DNA from: Tritonibacter mobilis | Lineage (GTDB): Bacteria; Pseudomonadota; Alphaproteobacteria; Rhodobacterales; Rhodobacteraceae | Direction of reading: 5' to 3' | Length of the DNA: 64,000 nucleotides | NCBI RefSeq assembly: GCF_001681715.1 | Contig: NZ_LNWY01000015.1 | Coordinates: forward strand, 1-64,000 | Shown here: one piece after another, positions 45,252-54,297 of the stretch | How the letters are laid out: every line of letters starts with the position of its first letter | How positions within the stretch are numbered: position 1 is the first letter of the stretch | Notes under the pieces: model-generated | Databases searched by the model: none | Seen by the model: the letters and a program-made list of their open reading frames with translations, nothing else | What the model was told of the DNA's origin: nothing | Program-made: the position numbers and the translations under genes

Positions 45252-45608
45252 ATGCCTACAGTGCGTCTGTGGAGTTCCCGCACCGGCATCGCGCAGGGTG
45301 ATGTGGAGGTGTTCTCAGAGTTCGACTCGGGCGGCACCATGTGGACGGGCGAGGGGGAGCGTGAACGCCGTCTGCATCTGCGCTTTGACGATGCCTTTGC
45401 CGCACCGCCTGCCGTGCATGTGACAGCGTCGCTGATGGATATGGACCACACCGCCGCCTATCGCGCGGAATTGGTGGCCGAAGAGGTCACCACCGAGGGC
45501 TTTGACATCGTTTTCCGCACCTGGTCCGACAGCCGGGTCGCCCGCGTCCGCGCCGCGTGGATGGCCATTGGCGATATGCCGTTTGAGGACGACTGGGTGG
45601 TGGACTAG
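45252..45608 (+). CDS. H-type lectin domain protein
   Basis: The 118-aa protein consists almost entirely of an H-lectin-type beta-sandwich: 'GIAQGDVEVFSEFDSGGTMW', 'RRLHLRFDDAFAAPPAVHVT', 'ASLMDMDHTAAYRAELVAEE', and 'GFDIVFRTWSDSRVARVRAA' with 'WMAIG' near the end, as in snail agglutinins (HPA) and discoidin-II-like lectins. There is no signal peptide, so it is cytoplasmic or exported by another route. It follows the atpC terminator, and the same neighbourhood is, to my knowledge, seen in related Rhodobacteraceae. The link to ATP synthase is unknown. The start is the ATG at 45252. Confidence 0.82.
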   Translation: MPTVRLWSSRTGIAQGDVEVFSEFDSGGTMWTGEGERERRLHLRFDDAFAAPPAVHVTASLMDMDHTAAYRAELVAEEVTTEGFDIVFRTWSDSRVARVRAAWMAIGDMPFEDDWVVD

Positions 45609-45698
45609 GGGCGGTATCACGTCGTGCATGTGCCACGACTTGGATCAAGGCAGCGTTGGGGGCTCGGTCAAACGCCCCCAGATGAGAATATCCCAGTG

Positions 45699-46403
45699 CT
45701 ACTCGTAGGCGAGCACCATTTGGCCGGAGGCGCTTCTTCGGATGAACAGTTCCACCAAAGCCAAATTTATCGGGAAGCAGAGCATATGCGCCAGCGCATA
45801 GCCGCGTTCGGCTTCAACGCCGAGCAGAGCAAAAAACGCGACCAGCAGATAAACAGTGAGAATTGCCAGTAATACCGCGTAGCTTCTCAGCATCCACTGC
45901 CCGTGTTGCAGGTATTGCTTCTTCCAGATGTGATAAAAGGCAATCCCCACAAAGGAGATACCCAAGATGCCCCCAAGGATGTTGGAAATGATCGTGTTTG
46001 TGCCGCCAATCATTGGAAGCGAAAAGGAAATATAGGCCCCGAGCCCCAGACCAAGCGTCGCGGTAAACGCATAAAAATACCCGCTTGCCCGGTGCAGTAG
46101 GGGCGCTTTTTGTCGAACAACAGGAAGGAACTGGATGATCCCTGCTATCAGCGCCACCGATGCCGCAGTGATATGACCGACAACGGCAAATTCGCTTGAT
46201 TGATAAAGCGGCTGCTGTCGCACAGAGAATTCATGCCAGAAGCTACTCTGCTGCCCGGAGAGATACTCCAGCATCGCATCTGTTTCAGCGAGTGCCAAAA
46301 CGGATGCGGCACCACCGAATAGATACCGAAGCGAATAGAGCGCGATCATTAACGTGAGGGCGATACCAACATATAAAACGACGTGTCTTGCGATTTTCAA
46401 CAT
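45699..46403 (-). CDS. DUF2306 family integral membrane protein
   Basis: I chose the ATG at 46403 (AAGGA about 7 nt upstream); a frame extending to 46511 would run over the operator palindromes and is unlikely. The 234-aa protein has about six to seven hydrophobic helices ('VVLYVGIALTLMIALYSLRY', 'SVALIAGIIQFLPVVRQKAP', 'ATLGLGLGAYISFSLPMIGG', 'NILGGILGISFVGIAFYHIW', 'AVLLAILTVYLLVAFFALLG'), with 'LHRASGYFYAF' and 'HGQWMLRSYA' as family motifs containing conserved histidines. Function is unknown; such proteins resemble cytochrome-b561-like folds. GC is lower than in its neighbours. It is divergent from copA, behind a tandem palindromic operator. Confidence 0.8.
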   Translation of the reverse strand: MLKIARHVVLYVGIALTLMIALYSLRYLFGGAASVLALAETDAMLEYLSGQQSSFWHEFSVRQQPLYQSSEFAVVGHITAASVALIAGIIQFLPVVRQKAPLLHRASGYFYAFTATLGLGLGAYISFSLPMIGGTNTIISNILGGILGISFVGIAFYHIWKKQYLQHGQWMLRSYAVLLAILTVYLLVAFFALLGVEAERGYALAHMLCFPINLALVELFIRRSASGQMVLAYE

Positions 46404-46473
46404 AACGGTCCTTGGTCGGCCATCCTGCACCTCTCCATCAGAGAAGGGGCAATTGCGCCTGCTGAGTTTGTAA

Positions 46474-46509
46474 TTGACCATGGTCATATTTAAATAAATG
46501 ACCGAGGTC
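46474..46509. promoter_or_regulatory. Tandem palindromic operators upstream of the DUF2306 gene
   Basis: TGACCATGGTCA (46474-46485) and TGACCGAGGTCA (46498-46509) share the arms TGACC/GGTCA and are centred 24 bp apart, flanked by AT-rich DNA (ATTTAAATAAA). The dyad is like TetR- or MarR-type sites. The regulator is not encoded next to it. Confidence 0.65.
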
Positions 46510-46613
46510 AATTAAATGATTGCAAGATCACTGTCGCGTGGGGCGCGTTCCCGATTGGCGCAGACCAGCCAATGACGTCCAAAACCGGTGTGTAAAAAAT
46601 CTCATATTGCCTC

Positions 46614-46644
46614 TTGAGCTTCCAGTGACAGGAACCCCTACATG
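46614..46644 (+). promoter_or_regulatory. Candidate MerR/CueR-type promoter of copA
   Basis: TTGAGC (-35, 46614-46619) and TACATG (-10, 46639-46644) are 19 bp apart. That overlong spacer is typical of promoters activated by MerR-family proteins such as CueR. The spacer holds an imperfect dyad TTCCAGTGACAGGAA. It lies about 30 nt upstream of the copA ATG. Confidence 0.6.
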
Positions 46645-46674
46645 GAAGACAATAGGCAATAACGGAGTCGTTCC

Positions 46675-49119
46675 ATGACCCAACCGATCACCGCCCGCCT
46701 CTCGATTGAGGGTATGACCTGCGCTGGATGCGTGGGGCGTGTTGACCGCACCTTGGCGGCACTGCCGGGGCTTAGTGATGTCTCGGTGAACCTCGCCAAT
46801 GAGACCGCGCAGATCACCGCAGCCAACCGCGAGGCGCTGGAGCACGCCGACAGCGCCCTGCGCGATCTTGGCAAACCGGCGCGCCATCAGATGGTGCAGT
46901 TGTCCATCGCGGGTATGACTTGCGGCGGCTGCGTCGGCCGGGTGGAGCGCGCGATCAAGGCGCTGCCCGGTGTGGTCTCGGCCAATGTGAACCTCGCCGC
47001 CGAGAGCGCGCAGGTGGAGATCCTGCAAGGGGTGGTGACGCCCTCGCAAGTGGCGGCAGCCAGCACCGAAGCGGGCTATCGCGCCCGCCCGGCAGAGGCG
47101 CGCGACAGCGAGGACCGCAGCGCCCGTAAGGACCGTGAGGCGCGTGATCTGCGTCGTCAGGTCTGGATCGCCGCCATGCTGACCCTGCCGGTGTTTTTGT
47201 TGGAAATGGGCGGCCACATGGTCCCGGCGGTGCATCACTGGATCGCGCAGACCATCGGCATGCAGACCTCATGGGTGATCCAGGCCGTGCTGACCACGGC
47301 GGTGCTGTTCCTTCCCGGTCGGGCCTTTTTCACGCTGGGGCTGCCCGCTTTGCGCAAGGGCGCGCCTGATATGAACAGCCTTGTGGCGCTCGGGGCAGGG
47401 GCCGCGTGGATCTACTCTCTGGTGGCGACTTTTGTCCCTTCTCTGCTGCCTGCCGATGTGCGTGCGGTTTATTTCGAGGCGGCAGCGATGATCGTGACCC
47501 TGATCCTGATTGGCCGTTGGCTGGAGGCCCGCGCCAAGGGCCGCACGGGGGCCGCCATTCAGGCGCTGGTGGGCTTGCAGGCCCGCCATGCCCGCCGACT
47601 GACCAAGGATGGCCAGCCCGAGGATGTGGATGTGGATGATCTTGCCCCCGGTGATCGCATCCTTGTGCGTCCCGGCGAACGCATCCCCACCGATGGCGAG
47701 GTGCTGGAGGGCAGCGCCCATGTGGATGAGAGCATGATCTCGGGCGAGCCGATCCCGGTGGAGAAATCCGCAGGCGCTGCGGTCACCGGCGGGACTGTGA
47801 ATGGCGAGGGCAGTCTCACCGTCAGCGTGACCCGCACCGGGGCCGAGACCACGCTGGCGCAGATCATCCGCATGGTCGAGGACGCGCAGGGTGCCAAACT
47901 GCCGATCCAGAGCCTCGTGGATAAGGTCACCCTGCGCTTTGTGCCGGTGGTGATGGGGCTGGCGCTGCTGACGGTGGCCGTATGGCTGATGGTAGGGCCG
48001 GAGCCCACATTGACCAACGCCCTGGTGGCCGGGGTGTCGGTGCTGATCATCGCCTGTCCCTGCGCCATGGGTCTGGCGACGCCGACCTCGATCATGGTCG
48101 GGACGGGGCGCGCGGCAGAGCTTGGTGTGTTGTTTCGTAAGGGCGACGCGCTACAATCCCTCAACGAGGTCGATATTATCGCCTTTGACAAGACCGGCAC
48201 CCTGACAGAGGGCCGCCCGTCACTGGTGGCGCTGCACCCGACCGCAGGGTTTGACCGCGCCGAGGTATTGGGTGCAGTGGCGGCGGTAGAGGCACGTTCC
48301 GAGCATCCCATCGCCCGCGCGCTGGTGACAGCCGCGCAGGACGAGGGCCTGACTCTCGCGGAGGTCAGTGATTTTCAGAGCCACACAGCGCGCGGTGTCA
48401 CCGCCAAGGTTGCCGGGCGCGTGATCCATATCGGCAGCGCGCGATTGATGTCAGAGGCTGGCATCAGCGTTGATGCGCTGGCGGCAGAGGCGCTCGAGCG
48501 CGCCAACCGGGGTGAAAGCGTGCTCTACACCGCCATCGACGGCCAGCTTGCGGCGCTGCTGGCGGTGGCAGACCCGATCAAACCGACCAGTGCCGCAGCA
48601 ATCAAAGCGCTGCGGGCGATGGGCAAGGATGTGGCGATGATCTCTGGCGATGCTCCGGCCACCGCAGAGGCCATTGCCCGCGATCTGGGCATCTCCCATG
48701 TGGTTGCAGGTGTTGCCCCTGAGGGCAAAGTGGCCGCGCTCAAGGATCTTGCCTCACGCGGGCGCAAGCTGGGCTTTGTCGGCGATGGCATCAACGACGC
48801 ACCGGCCTTGGCGCAGGCGGATGTGGGGATTGCGATTGGCACCGGCACCGATGTGGCGATTGAGGCCGGCGATGTGGTGCTGATGTCGGGCGATCTCGGC
48901 GGCGTGGTGACGGCGATCAATATCTCGCACAGGACGTTGGTGAACATCCGCCAGAACCTCGGCTGGGCCTTTGTCTACAACGCCGCGCTGATCCCGCTGG
49001 CGGCGGGCGCGCTCTATCCGGCATTCGGCATATTGCTCTCGCCAGTGTTTGCCGCCGGGGCGATGGCGCTGTCGTCGGTGTCGGTGCTGACCAATGCGCT
49101 GCGGCTGCGGCGGGCCTAA
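46675..49119 (+). CDS. copA: Copper-exporting P1B-type ATPase
   Basis: The 814-aa protein has two heavy-metal-associated domains, with GMTCAGC (13-19) and GMTCGGC (80-86), and eight membrane helices. The CPC transport motif is Cys461-Pro-Cys463 ('IIACPCAMGLATPTS'), the phosphorylation Asp is D505 ('DKTGTLTEG'), and the hinge 'GDGINDAPALAQADVGIA' is present. This is the Cu+ export signature. AACGGAG precedes the ATG. A MerR-type promoter lies upstream, though no cueR gene is adjacent in this window. It pumps Cu+ from the cytosol. Confidence 0.95.
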   Translation: MTQPITARLSIEGMTCAGCVGRVDRTLAALPGLSDVSVNLANETAQITAANREALEHADSALRDLGKPARHQMVQLSIAGMTCGGCVGRVERAIKALPGVVSANVNLAAESAQVEILQGVVTPSQVAAASTEAGYRARPAEARDSEDRSARKDREARDLRRQVWIAAMLTLPVFLLEMGGHMVPAVHHWIAQTIGMQTSWVIQAVLTTAVLFLPGRAFFTLGLPALRKGAPDMNSLVALGAGAAWIYSLVATFVPSLLPADVRAVYFEAAAMIVTLILIGRWLEARAKGRTGAAIQALVGLQARHARRLTKDGQPEDVDVDDLAPGDRILVRPGERIPTDGEVLEGSAHVDESMISGEPIPVEKSAGAAVTGGTVNGEGSLTVSVTRTGAETTLAQIIRMVEDAQGAKLPIQSLVDKVTLRFVPVVMGLALLTVAVWLMVGPEPTLTNALVAGVSVLIIACPCAMGLATPTSIMVGTGRAAELGVLFRKGDALQSLNEVDIIAFDKTGTLTEGRPSLVALHPTAGFDRAEVLGAVAAVEARSEHPIARALVTAAQDEGLTLAEVSDFQSHTARGVTAKVAGRVIHIGSARLMSEAGISVDALAAEALERANRGESVLYTAIDGQLAALLAVADPIKPTSAAAIKALRAMGKDVAMISGDAPATAEAIARDLGISHVVAGVAPEGKVAALKDLASRGRKLGFVGDGINDAPALAQADVGIAIGTGTDVAIEAGDVVLMSGDLGGVVTAINISHRTLVNIRQNLGWAFVYNAALIPLAAGALYPAFGILLSPVFAAGAMALSSVSVLTNALRLRRA

Positions 49120-49160
49120 CGGTCCTGCGCTGTCACCGGCGGACAATGCCAGTCGCGAGT

Positions 49161-49192
49161 GGAGGGGGAAATTCATTGAAATTTCCCCCTCC
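49161..49192 (+). terminator. Perfect 13-bp stem-loop after copA
   Basis: GGAGGGGGAAATT (49161-49173) pairs with AATTTCCCCCTCC (49180-49192) over a 6-nt loop. No T-run follows directly. It lies 42 nt after the copA stop and may end or protect the transcript. Confidence 0.55.
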
Positions 49193-49244
49193 GCATGTAC
49201 GCTCTCCATATTCGACATGTAATATATGAGTTGGAGAGTTTTCT

Positions 49245-50738
49245 ATGAAAGTCATTTCAGCGCTCGCGACCGCAGTGGTCGCCGCAACCAGCTTGCCGGA
49301 TATTGCGCGTGCCACGGACATGGCTGTCGTCGCCTCTGATGGGTGCATTTTGACCATCGGGCGCGATGTCGACACAAGCCCCGGCTTTGCACTGCCAGTT
49401 AAATTCATCGACATAGATCGTGCGCCCCCCGCAACGGTGGACAAGAGCGCTCTTACGCCCATCGCAACGGCGCTTGCGGTGAAGCTTGTGGAGACGGCTT
49501 TTGAATCCGGTGTGAGCTATCTGAACAAGAAAGCGAACCCGGAACCGGAGACAGCGGAGCGGACCCTTGCAGTTGACCTGTTTCGGGTGGCGCAGGATAT
49601 GAAAGTGCCTGCGCCAACAGATAAAGAGCCCGCCAAGGAAAAGATAGTCCGACCCGTGTTCTTGAATCCAGCGCTGAAGTGCCTGACAATTGTCACGGCA
49701 TCTGCTCCGATCCGGACTGAGGCAGGGGTGATCAGCACTGCTGATCTGCTCCAAAAGATCGCGCAGGATGAAGAAAATGTGGAGCCATGGACGGACTACA
49801 CAGAGACGAATGGCCTATCTGATGAAACGGCGGGATATCGTTTGGCAAAAGCGGGGATTGCTTTGTTTGACGGTGGCACTTTGGGGTCGATCTTGGAGCT
49901 TCGGTTGGAGCTATCCGCCGATGGTAGCGCGTTTCGCTATGTGCCGGTCTATTTCGACGTGATGAATTTCGCGACCAAGGGCAAAGAAAAACGCGACATC
50001 GGTTTCACCATCAAACTCGCAAGCCTCGGCCAGACGGCAGAGAACAATATCGCATTGGCGAGTTTTCACGCCAATCAGCTCGCTGTTGTCAAAGGTGACG
50101 GCGACAACGCCGGTTTGAGCGTGCAATCGAGCAAAGCCTTCGGTGGTTTTGGCCCGGCAACAGTTCAGGCGGTGATGGGGCGGGGGGCATGGTCCAAGTT
50201 CGTGATGCCAGATGCGGCGCTGCCACAGAATATCGTGGAACTTTTGAATTTTAGCGCGTTGCCGACGCTCGAGAATATTCCTGAATTTGCGGATTTCATC
50301 AGCGAAGCAAAACGCTTGCAGGGTGGTCCATTCACCTACAAACCGATGAATATTTCCGTTTCATTTGAAGAGAGCACCGAAGCCTCACAGATCGTCACCT
50401 TCCTGAATGACTTTGTAAAAGAAAATGATGCGCTCAAGGATCAGTTGAAACAGTCGACGATCAAGGCGCTAGGGCTGCAATCCGATGCGGCTGATCTGGC
50501 GGAGCTTACGGCTCTCAAGCAAAAAGAAATCGACGCAGCCAAGGCGTATCTTGCGGTTTTTGAGGCTGACCCCAATCACCTTCTGCCGGAAAAAGCAGAC
50601 TGGTTCAAAAAGCAAGTGAAGGATCGCAAGGAGCAAATCGCAAAGATGGAGGCCGAGCTTGCTGCATTGAAATTTGGTGAGGACCCCTATGCGCCCACGC
50701 AGGGACTAGACAATCCTGAACCAGAAATCGAAGGGTAG
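49245..50738 (+). CDS. Secreted protein of unknown function with C-terminal coiled coil
   Basis: I do not recognise this 497-aa protein. It has a signal peptide (about 1-24, ending ARAT) and two cysteines that could pair ('DGCILTI' and 'LKCLTIV'). The middle is beta-rich ('SILELRLELSADGSAFRYVP'). The C-terminal 120 residues are charged and helical, probably coiled coil ('LTALKQKEIDAAKAYLAVFE', 'KKQVKDRKEQIAKMEAELAA'). GC is lower than in neighbouring genes. A clear promoter-like AT-rich segment and a GGAG ribosome site (TTGGAGAG) precede the ATG. It sits between copA and a convergent EamA transporter gene without a partner. Confidence 0.72.
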   Translation: MKVISALATAVVAATSLPDIARATDMAVVASDGCILTIGRDVDTSPGFALPVKFIDIDRAPPATVDKSALTPIATALAVKLVETAFESGVSYLNKKANPEPETAERTLAVDLFRVAQDMKVPAPTDKEPAKEKIVRPVFLNPALKCLTIVTASAPIRTEAGVISTADLLQKIAQDEENVEPWTDYTETNGLSDETAGYRLAKAGIALFDGGTLGSILELRLELSADGSAFRYVPVYFDVMNFATKGKEKRDIGFTIKLASLGQTAENNIALASFHANQLAVVKGDGDNAGLSVQSSKAFGGFGPATVQAVMGRGAWSKFVMPDAALPQNIVELLNFSALPTLENIPEFADFISEAKRLQGGPFTYKPMNISVSFEESTEASQIVTFLNDFVKENDALKDQLKQSTIKALGLQSDAADLAELTALKQKEIDAAKAYLAVFEADPNHLLPEKADWFKKQVKDRKEQIAKMEAELAALKFGEDPYAPTQGLDNPEPEIEG

Positions 50739-50826
50739 GGCGGTTCTGCCGAAAGAGACTGCGGAAACTGGTCTGCGGGGCGTTCACATTGATCGCCGGG
50801 GCGGTGAGGCGATGCCTCTGCCGCCC

Positions 50827-51705
50827 CTATTTTGCCGCCAACACCGGAGCATGGCTGCGTTGATGGACCACCAGTGAGCCAAAGCCCGACAATACGATCA
50901 GCGCCAATCCGCAGAGCGAGATGACATCCGGCCAATCGCCAAAGACCACAACGCCCAGCACGGTTGCCGAAATTAGCTGACTGTAGACCAGTGGCGCAAT
51001 GAGCGAGGCTTCGGCGGTTTTGCTGGCAACCACCAGAATGTAGTTCCCGACCGCCGACCCAAGCGCGCTGATGGCGAGCAGCGCCATGATCGGCCAGCTT
51101 AGCGCAGGCAGATCCGCGCTGATCCCGACAGGCGTCAGCAAAAGCGACCCGATCAGCAGTTGCGACATCAGCAACAGGCGCGGGCGGTAGCTGCCTGCAA
51201 CGGTGCGCGTCACGGCCAGATAAGTCCCGTAGCAGCCCCCGGCGGCCAGCGCATAAAGCAGACCAAAGCTCGCGCCGAAACCGGGTTTTACGACCAGCAT
51301 CACACCGATGAACCCCAACCCCAGCAGCAAGCTGCGTTGGAGCGAAGGACGTTCACCCAAAAACAGCACCGCAATGACATAAGACACGATGGGCCCGACG
51401 AAAAATGCGCCAAACACATTGGCGATCGGCTCTGTCTTGAGCGCGGTGAGAATGCAGGAGATGCCACCGGTGACCAACCCGGCGCGCAGCCAGACCCGCC
51501 AGTCGCGGGCGATGTAGAGCTCGCTCAGACGCATTCCGCTGAGCGGCAGCAGCACCAATGCCCCAAGCGCAAAGCGCGACCATGCCACCACCACCGGATC
51601 AACTCCGCGCGCCGTCAGCAGCTTTCCGGCGGTGTCGCCCATGACCACACAGGTAACGGCAGTGAATACAAGAGCGGCAAGGCGCAGCAGGTCGGTGGTT
51701 CTCAT
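50827..51705 (-). CDS. EamA/DMT family transporter
   Basis: The 292-aa protein starts at ATG 51705 and has ten hydrophobic helices in two EamA repeats ('LAALVFTAVTCVVMGDTAGK' starts the first; 'LLYALAAGGCYGTYLAVTRT' starts the second), with 'PIVSYVIAVLFLGERPSLQR' closing the first repeat, as usual. Members export amino acids or other metabolites. The substrate is not deducible. It is convergent with the secreted-protein gene. Confidence 0.88.
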   Translation of the reverse strand: MRTTDLLRLAALVFTAVTCVVMGDTAGKLLTARGVDPVVVAWSRFALGALVLLPLSGMRLSELYIARDWRVWLRAGLVTGGISCILTALKTEPIANVFGAFFVGPIVSYVIAVLFLGERPSLQRSLLLGLGFIGVMLVVKPGFGASFGLLYALAAGGCYGTYLAVTRTVAGSYRPRLLLMSQLLIGSLLLTPVGISADLPALSWPIMALLAISALGSAVGNYILVVASKTAEASLIAPLVYSQLISATVLGVVVFGDWPDVISLCGLALIVLSGFGSLVVHQRSHAPVLAAK

Positions 51706-52026
51706 GAGGGCAACTTTATGCAGGGGCGGATGAGAAGGGCCTATCAGGTGCTGCGGGCGCTTCAAAGCGCTCTCTGAGCAATGTTGTGGAGTGTGAGTAC
51801 GGAGTTGATGAGGCCGGCCCAAAGGCGCAAACACTCTCGGACCCAGATGAGGCGATTTGATAGCGGATCAGGTAGGTGTCCTGCGCATGAAGGTCAATCG
51901 GGTTGTCCGGGAGAATATCAGACCGGCCCGGCATGTGCGGCGGAGAGATGCCTCAATGCGGAGACAGGCGTTGGCAGCAGGCTCGCACTAAGCTGACCGT
52001 CAGCTGTGCGGGACAAACCTGCCGTT
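51706..52026. other. Intergenic region without recognised gene
   Basis: About 320 nt between two minus-strand genes. Open frames here lack ribosome sites and motifs. It should contain the promoter for the EamA gene. Confidence 0.4.
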
Positions 52027-52389
52027 CTAAATTTCGGTATAGCCGCTTTGAACAAGACGTTTGACCGTTGGATACCTAAGCCGCAGATAGGCTAAAATGC
52101 CGCTTAGTTCGTTCTCAATGTCGATATCATCGGGACACTGCAAAATGCTCACTTCTGAGGCGTCGTCCATATAGCTTCGCGCTGTAACCTGTGTGCCCGT
52201 GTGTTCGAAGGTGTACTGCAAGTAATTGTAAAAGTAGGAGCATTCCCCCGACCGTGGATCAAGGTCGGTATCAACGAGATGCTCGACTTTGCTTGGCAAC
52301 TGTTCGCTGAGGCCATTCACGGTAAGTGCTCTTTTTTCTCGATACCCGAAGGTGTTGCTGACGATGTTTGGATGGTCAACATATGCCAT
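52027..52389 (-). CDS. Hypothetical protein, lower GC
   Basis: The 120-aa protein has no recognised family. It is soluble and acidic in the middle ('DDASEVSILQCPDDIDIENE') with aromatic-rich beta segments ('GECSYFYNYLQYTFEHTGTQ') and ends in a basic helix ('LAYLRLRYPTVKRLVQSGYT'). There is no convincing Shine-Dalgarno before the ATG at 52389. GC and codon use are atypical for the window, so it may be acquired or specific to this lineage. Coding is likely but not certain. Confidence 0.5.
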   Translation of the reverse strand: MAYVDHPNIVSNTFGYREKRALTVNGLSEQLPSKVEHLVDTDLDPRSGECSYFYNYLQYTFEHTGTQVTARSYMDDASEVSILQCPDDIDIENELSGILAYLRLRYPTVKRLVQSGYTEI

Positions 52390-52502
52390 TTCGCTGCGTT
52401 CGCATCAATCAAGCATCATGGTAGGTATGGGCTCAAAAGCCGCTTTTAGAACGCCCAACGAACAGCCGCACGAATGGCGGGTTACATTTGAGGGCCGTCC
52501 AC

Positions 52503-52537
52503 AAAAAAACACCCCACAACATCTCGCGGGGTGTTTT
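52503..52537 (-). terminator. Rho-independent terminator of prs
   Basis: On the minus strand ACACCCC and GGGGTGT form a stem, followed by seven T (complement of 52503-52509). It lies 19 nt after the prs stop. Confidence 0.85.
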
Positions 52538-52555
52538 GATGAGATCTGAGGGATC

Positions 52556-53578
52556 TTAGCTCTGGCTGTTGTAGAGCGACTCGTAGATCGGGATCAGGGT
52601 CTTGTCCTCAAACAGCGAGGACACAGAAGTGCCATGCCAGATGTTCAGGATCGCTTGGGTAAACAGCGGTGCGGTCGGCAGGATGCGGATGTTGGGTGCA
52701 TTCAGAACCGCCTCGGAAGGCTGAATGGAATCGGTCAGGACCAGCGATTTCATCACCGAATTGGTCACGCGCTCCACGGCAGGGCCGGACATGACGCCGT
52801 GGCTGATGTAGGCGTGGACCTCTTTGGCTCCGTTATCCAAAAGCACCTGAGCCGCCTTGCATAGCGTACCAGCCGTGTCGCACATGTCGTCGACGATTAG
52901 GCAGATCTTGCCGGTGACATCGCCGATCACGGTCATCTCGGCAATTTCACCGGGTTTTTCGCGGCGTTTGTCGACGATGGAGAGCGGCGCATTGATGCGT
53001 TTGGCCAACTCGCGGGCGCGGGCCACGCCGCCCACGTCGGGAGAGACCACCATCAGGTCGTCCATGCTGTCCTTGAACTGGGCCTTCACGTCCAGCGCGA
53101 AGATCGGGCTGGCATAGAGGTTGTCCACCGGAATGTCGAAAAAGCCCTGAATTTGCGCGGCGTGCAGATCGAGGGTCAGAACCCGCTCAATGCCTGCACC
53201 GGTCAGCATGTTGGCGACCAGCTTTGCCGAGATCGGCGTGCGGGCCTTGGTGCGGCGATCCTGACGGGCATAGCCGAAGTATGGAATAACCGCTGTAATG
53301 CGCTGTGCCGAGGAGCGGCGCAGCGCATCGGCGATGATCAGCAGCTCCATCAGATTGTCGTTGGCCGGGTTCGACGTCGGCTGGATGATGAACATATCCT
53401 CGCCGCGCACGTTCTCGTAGACTTCGACAAAGATTTCGCCGTCGTTAAAGCGCTCGACACGGGCGCTGACGAGCTCTTGGTCGACGCCGCGATGCATGCT
53501 CATGCGGCGCGAGATTGATTTGGCGAGCGGAAGATTGGCGTTCCCAGCGATGAGCTTGGGTTCGTTCAAGGTCGGCAT
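52556..53578 (-). CDS. prs: Ribose-phosphate pyrophosphokinase
   Basis: The 340-aa PRPP synthetase starts at the ATG at 53578 ('[20 protein letters not shown]'). It has '[20 protein letters not shown]', the flexible loop '[20 protein letters not shown]', the metal/ATP motif '[15 protein letters not shown]', and the PRPP loop '[17 protein letters not shown]'. It transfers pyrophosphate from ATP to ribose 5-phosphate, feeding purine, pyrimidine, histidine and NAD synthesis. It is about 25 residues longer than E. coli Prs. It stands alone, is divergent from the thioredoxin-fold gene and has its own terminator. Confidence 0.96.
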   Translation of the reverse strand: MPTLNEPKLIAGNANLPLAKSISRRMSMHRGVDQELVSARVERFNDGEIFVEVYENVRGEDMFIIQPTSNPANDNLMELLIIADALRRSSAQRITAVIPYFGYARQDRRTKARTPISAKLVANMLTGAGIERVLTLDLHAAQIQGFFDIPVDNLYASPIFALDVKAQFKDSMDDLMVVSPDVGGVARARELAKRINAPLSIVDKRREKPGEIAEMTVIGDVTGKICLIVDDMCDTAGTLCKAAQVLLDNGAKEVHAYISHGVMSGPAVERVTNSVMKSLVLTDSIQPSEAVLNAPNIRILPTAPLFTQAILNIWHGTSVSSLFEDKTLIPIYESLYNSQS

Positions 53579-53682
53579 TGGCTGATTATCCCCAGGCAGC
53601 AATGTGACAGATTCGTGATATTGAACCCCGCTTAACACGCACATAGTCTCGGGCCTAGTTCTAAGCACGAGGAATTCTCGCC

Positions 53683-54297
53683 ATGACCGCCTCCGCCCCC
53701 TCAATCGACTACTATTTTTCCACACTGTCGCCTTTCAGCTACCTTGCCGGGCAACGTCTGGAAGAAATTGCCGCCCGCCATAGCGCGGCGGTAACCTATA
53801 AGCCGTTTGACATTATGGCGCTGTTTGCGCGCACCGAGGGCACACCGCCCAAGGACCGTCACCCGGCGCGGCAAGACTACCGGCTGATCGAAATTGAGCG
53901 TCAGTCCAAACGCACCGGTCTGCCGCTCAACCTGAAGCCAGCGCATTGGCCCACCAATGCGGCGCCCTCCTCCTATGCGATCATTGCGGCGCAAAAGGCC
54001 GGTGGCGGTGATCTTGGGGCATTGGTGCATGCCACGTTGCGTGCGATCTGGTCCGAGGAGCGCGATATCGCGCAGGATGATGTGGTGAAATCTCTGTTGC
54101 AGAGCGCCGGTTTCGACCCCGCGCTGGCGGATAGCGGTTTGCTGACCGGCGCGGAGATCTATGCGCAAAACCTCGAGGATGCGGTGAACGCAGGTGTCTT
54201 TGGCGCGCCTTTCTACGTGACGGCAGACGGGGCGAAATTCTGGGGGCAGGACCGGCTGGAGGATCTCGACTGGCATCTTGGGGGGCAGGGCGCGTGA
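53683..54297 (+). CDS. DsbA-family 2-hydroxychromene-2-carboxylate isomerase-like protein
   Basis: The 204-aa protein has the HCCA isomerase/GST-kappa layout: '[20 protein letters not shown]' with Ser in place of the DsbA CxxC, '[20 protein letters not shown]', and '[20 protein letters not shown]', the cis-proline loop and C-terminal signature. Family members bind glutathione and isomerise aromatic breakdown products. It overlaps the following hydrolase gene by 4 nt (GTGA), so the two are co-expressed, which suggests a two-step catabolic or detoxifying function. The substrate is unknown. Confidence 0.87.
   Translation: MTASAPSIDYYFSTLSPFSYLAGQRLEEIAARHSAAVTYKPFDIMALFARTEGTPPKDRHPARQDYRLIEIERQSKRTGLPLNLKPAHWPTNAAPSSYAIIAAQKAGGGDLGALVHATLRAIWSEERDIAQDDVVKSLLQSAGFDPALADSGLLTGAEIYAQNLEDAVNAGVFGAPFYVTADGAKFWGQDRLEDLDWHLGGQGA

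Noticed and set aside
46403-46511. N-terminal extension of the DUF2306 protein
   Set aside because: The added codons run across the tandem operator, and a good ribosome site lies before the ATG at 46403.
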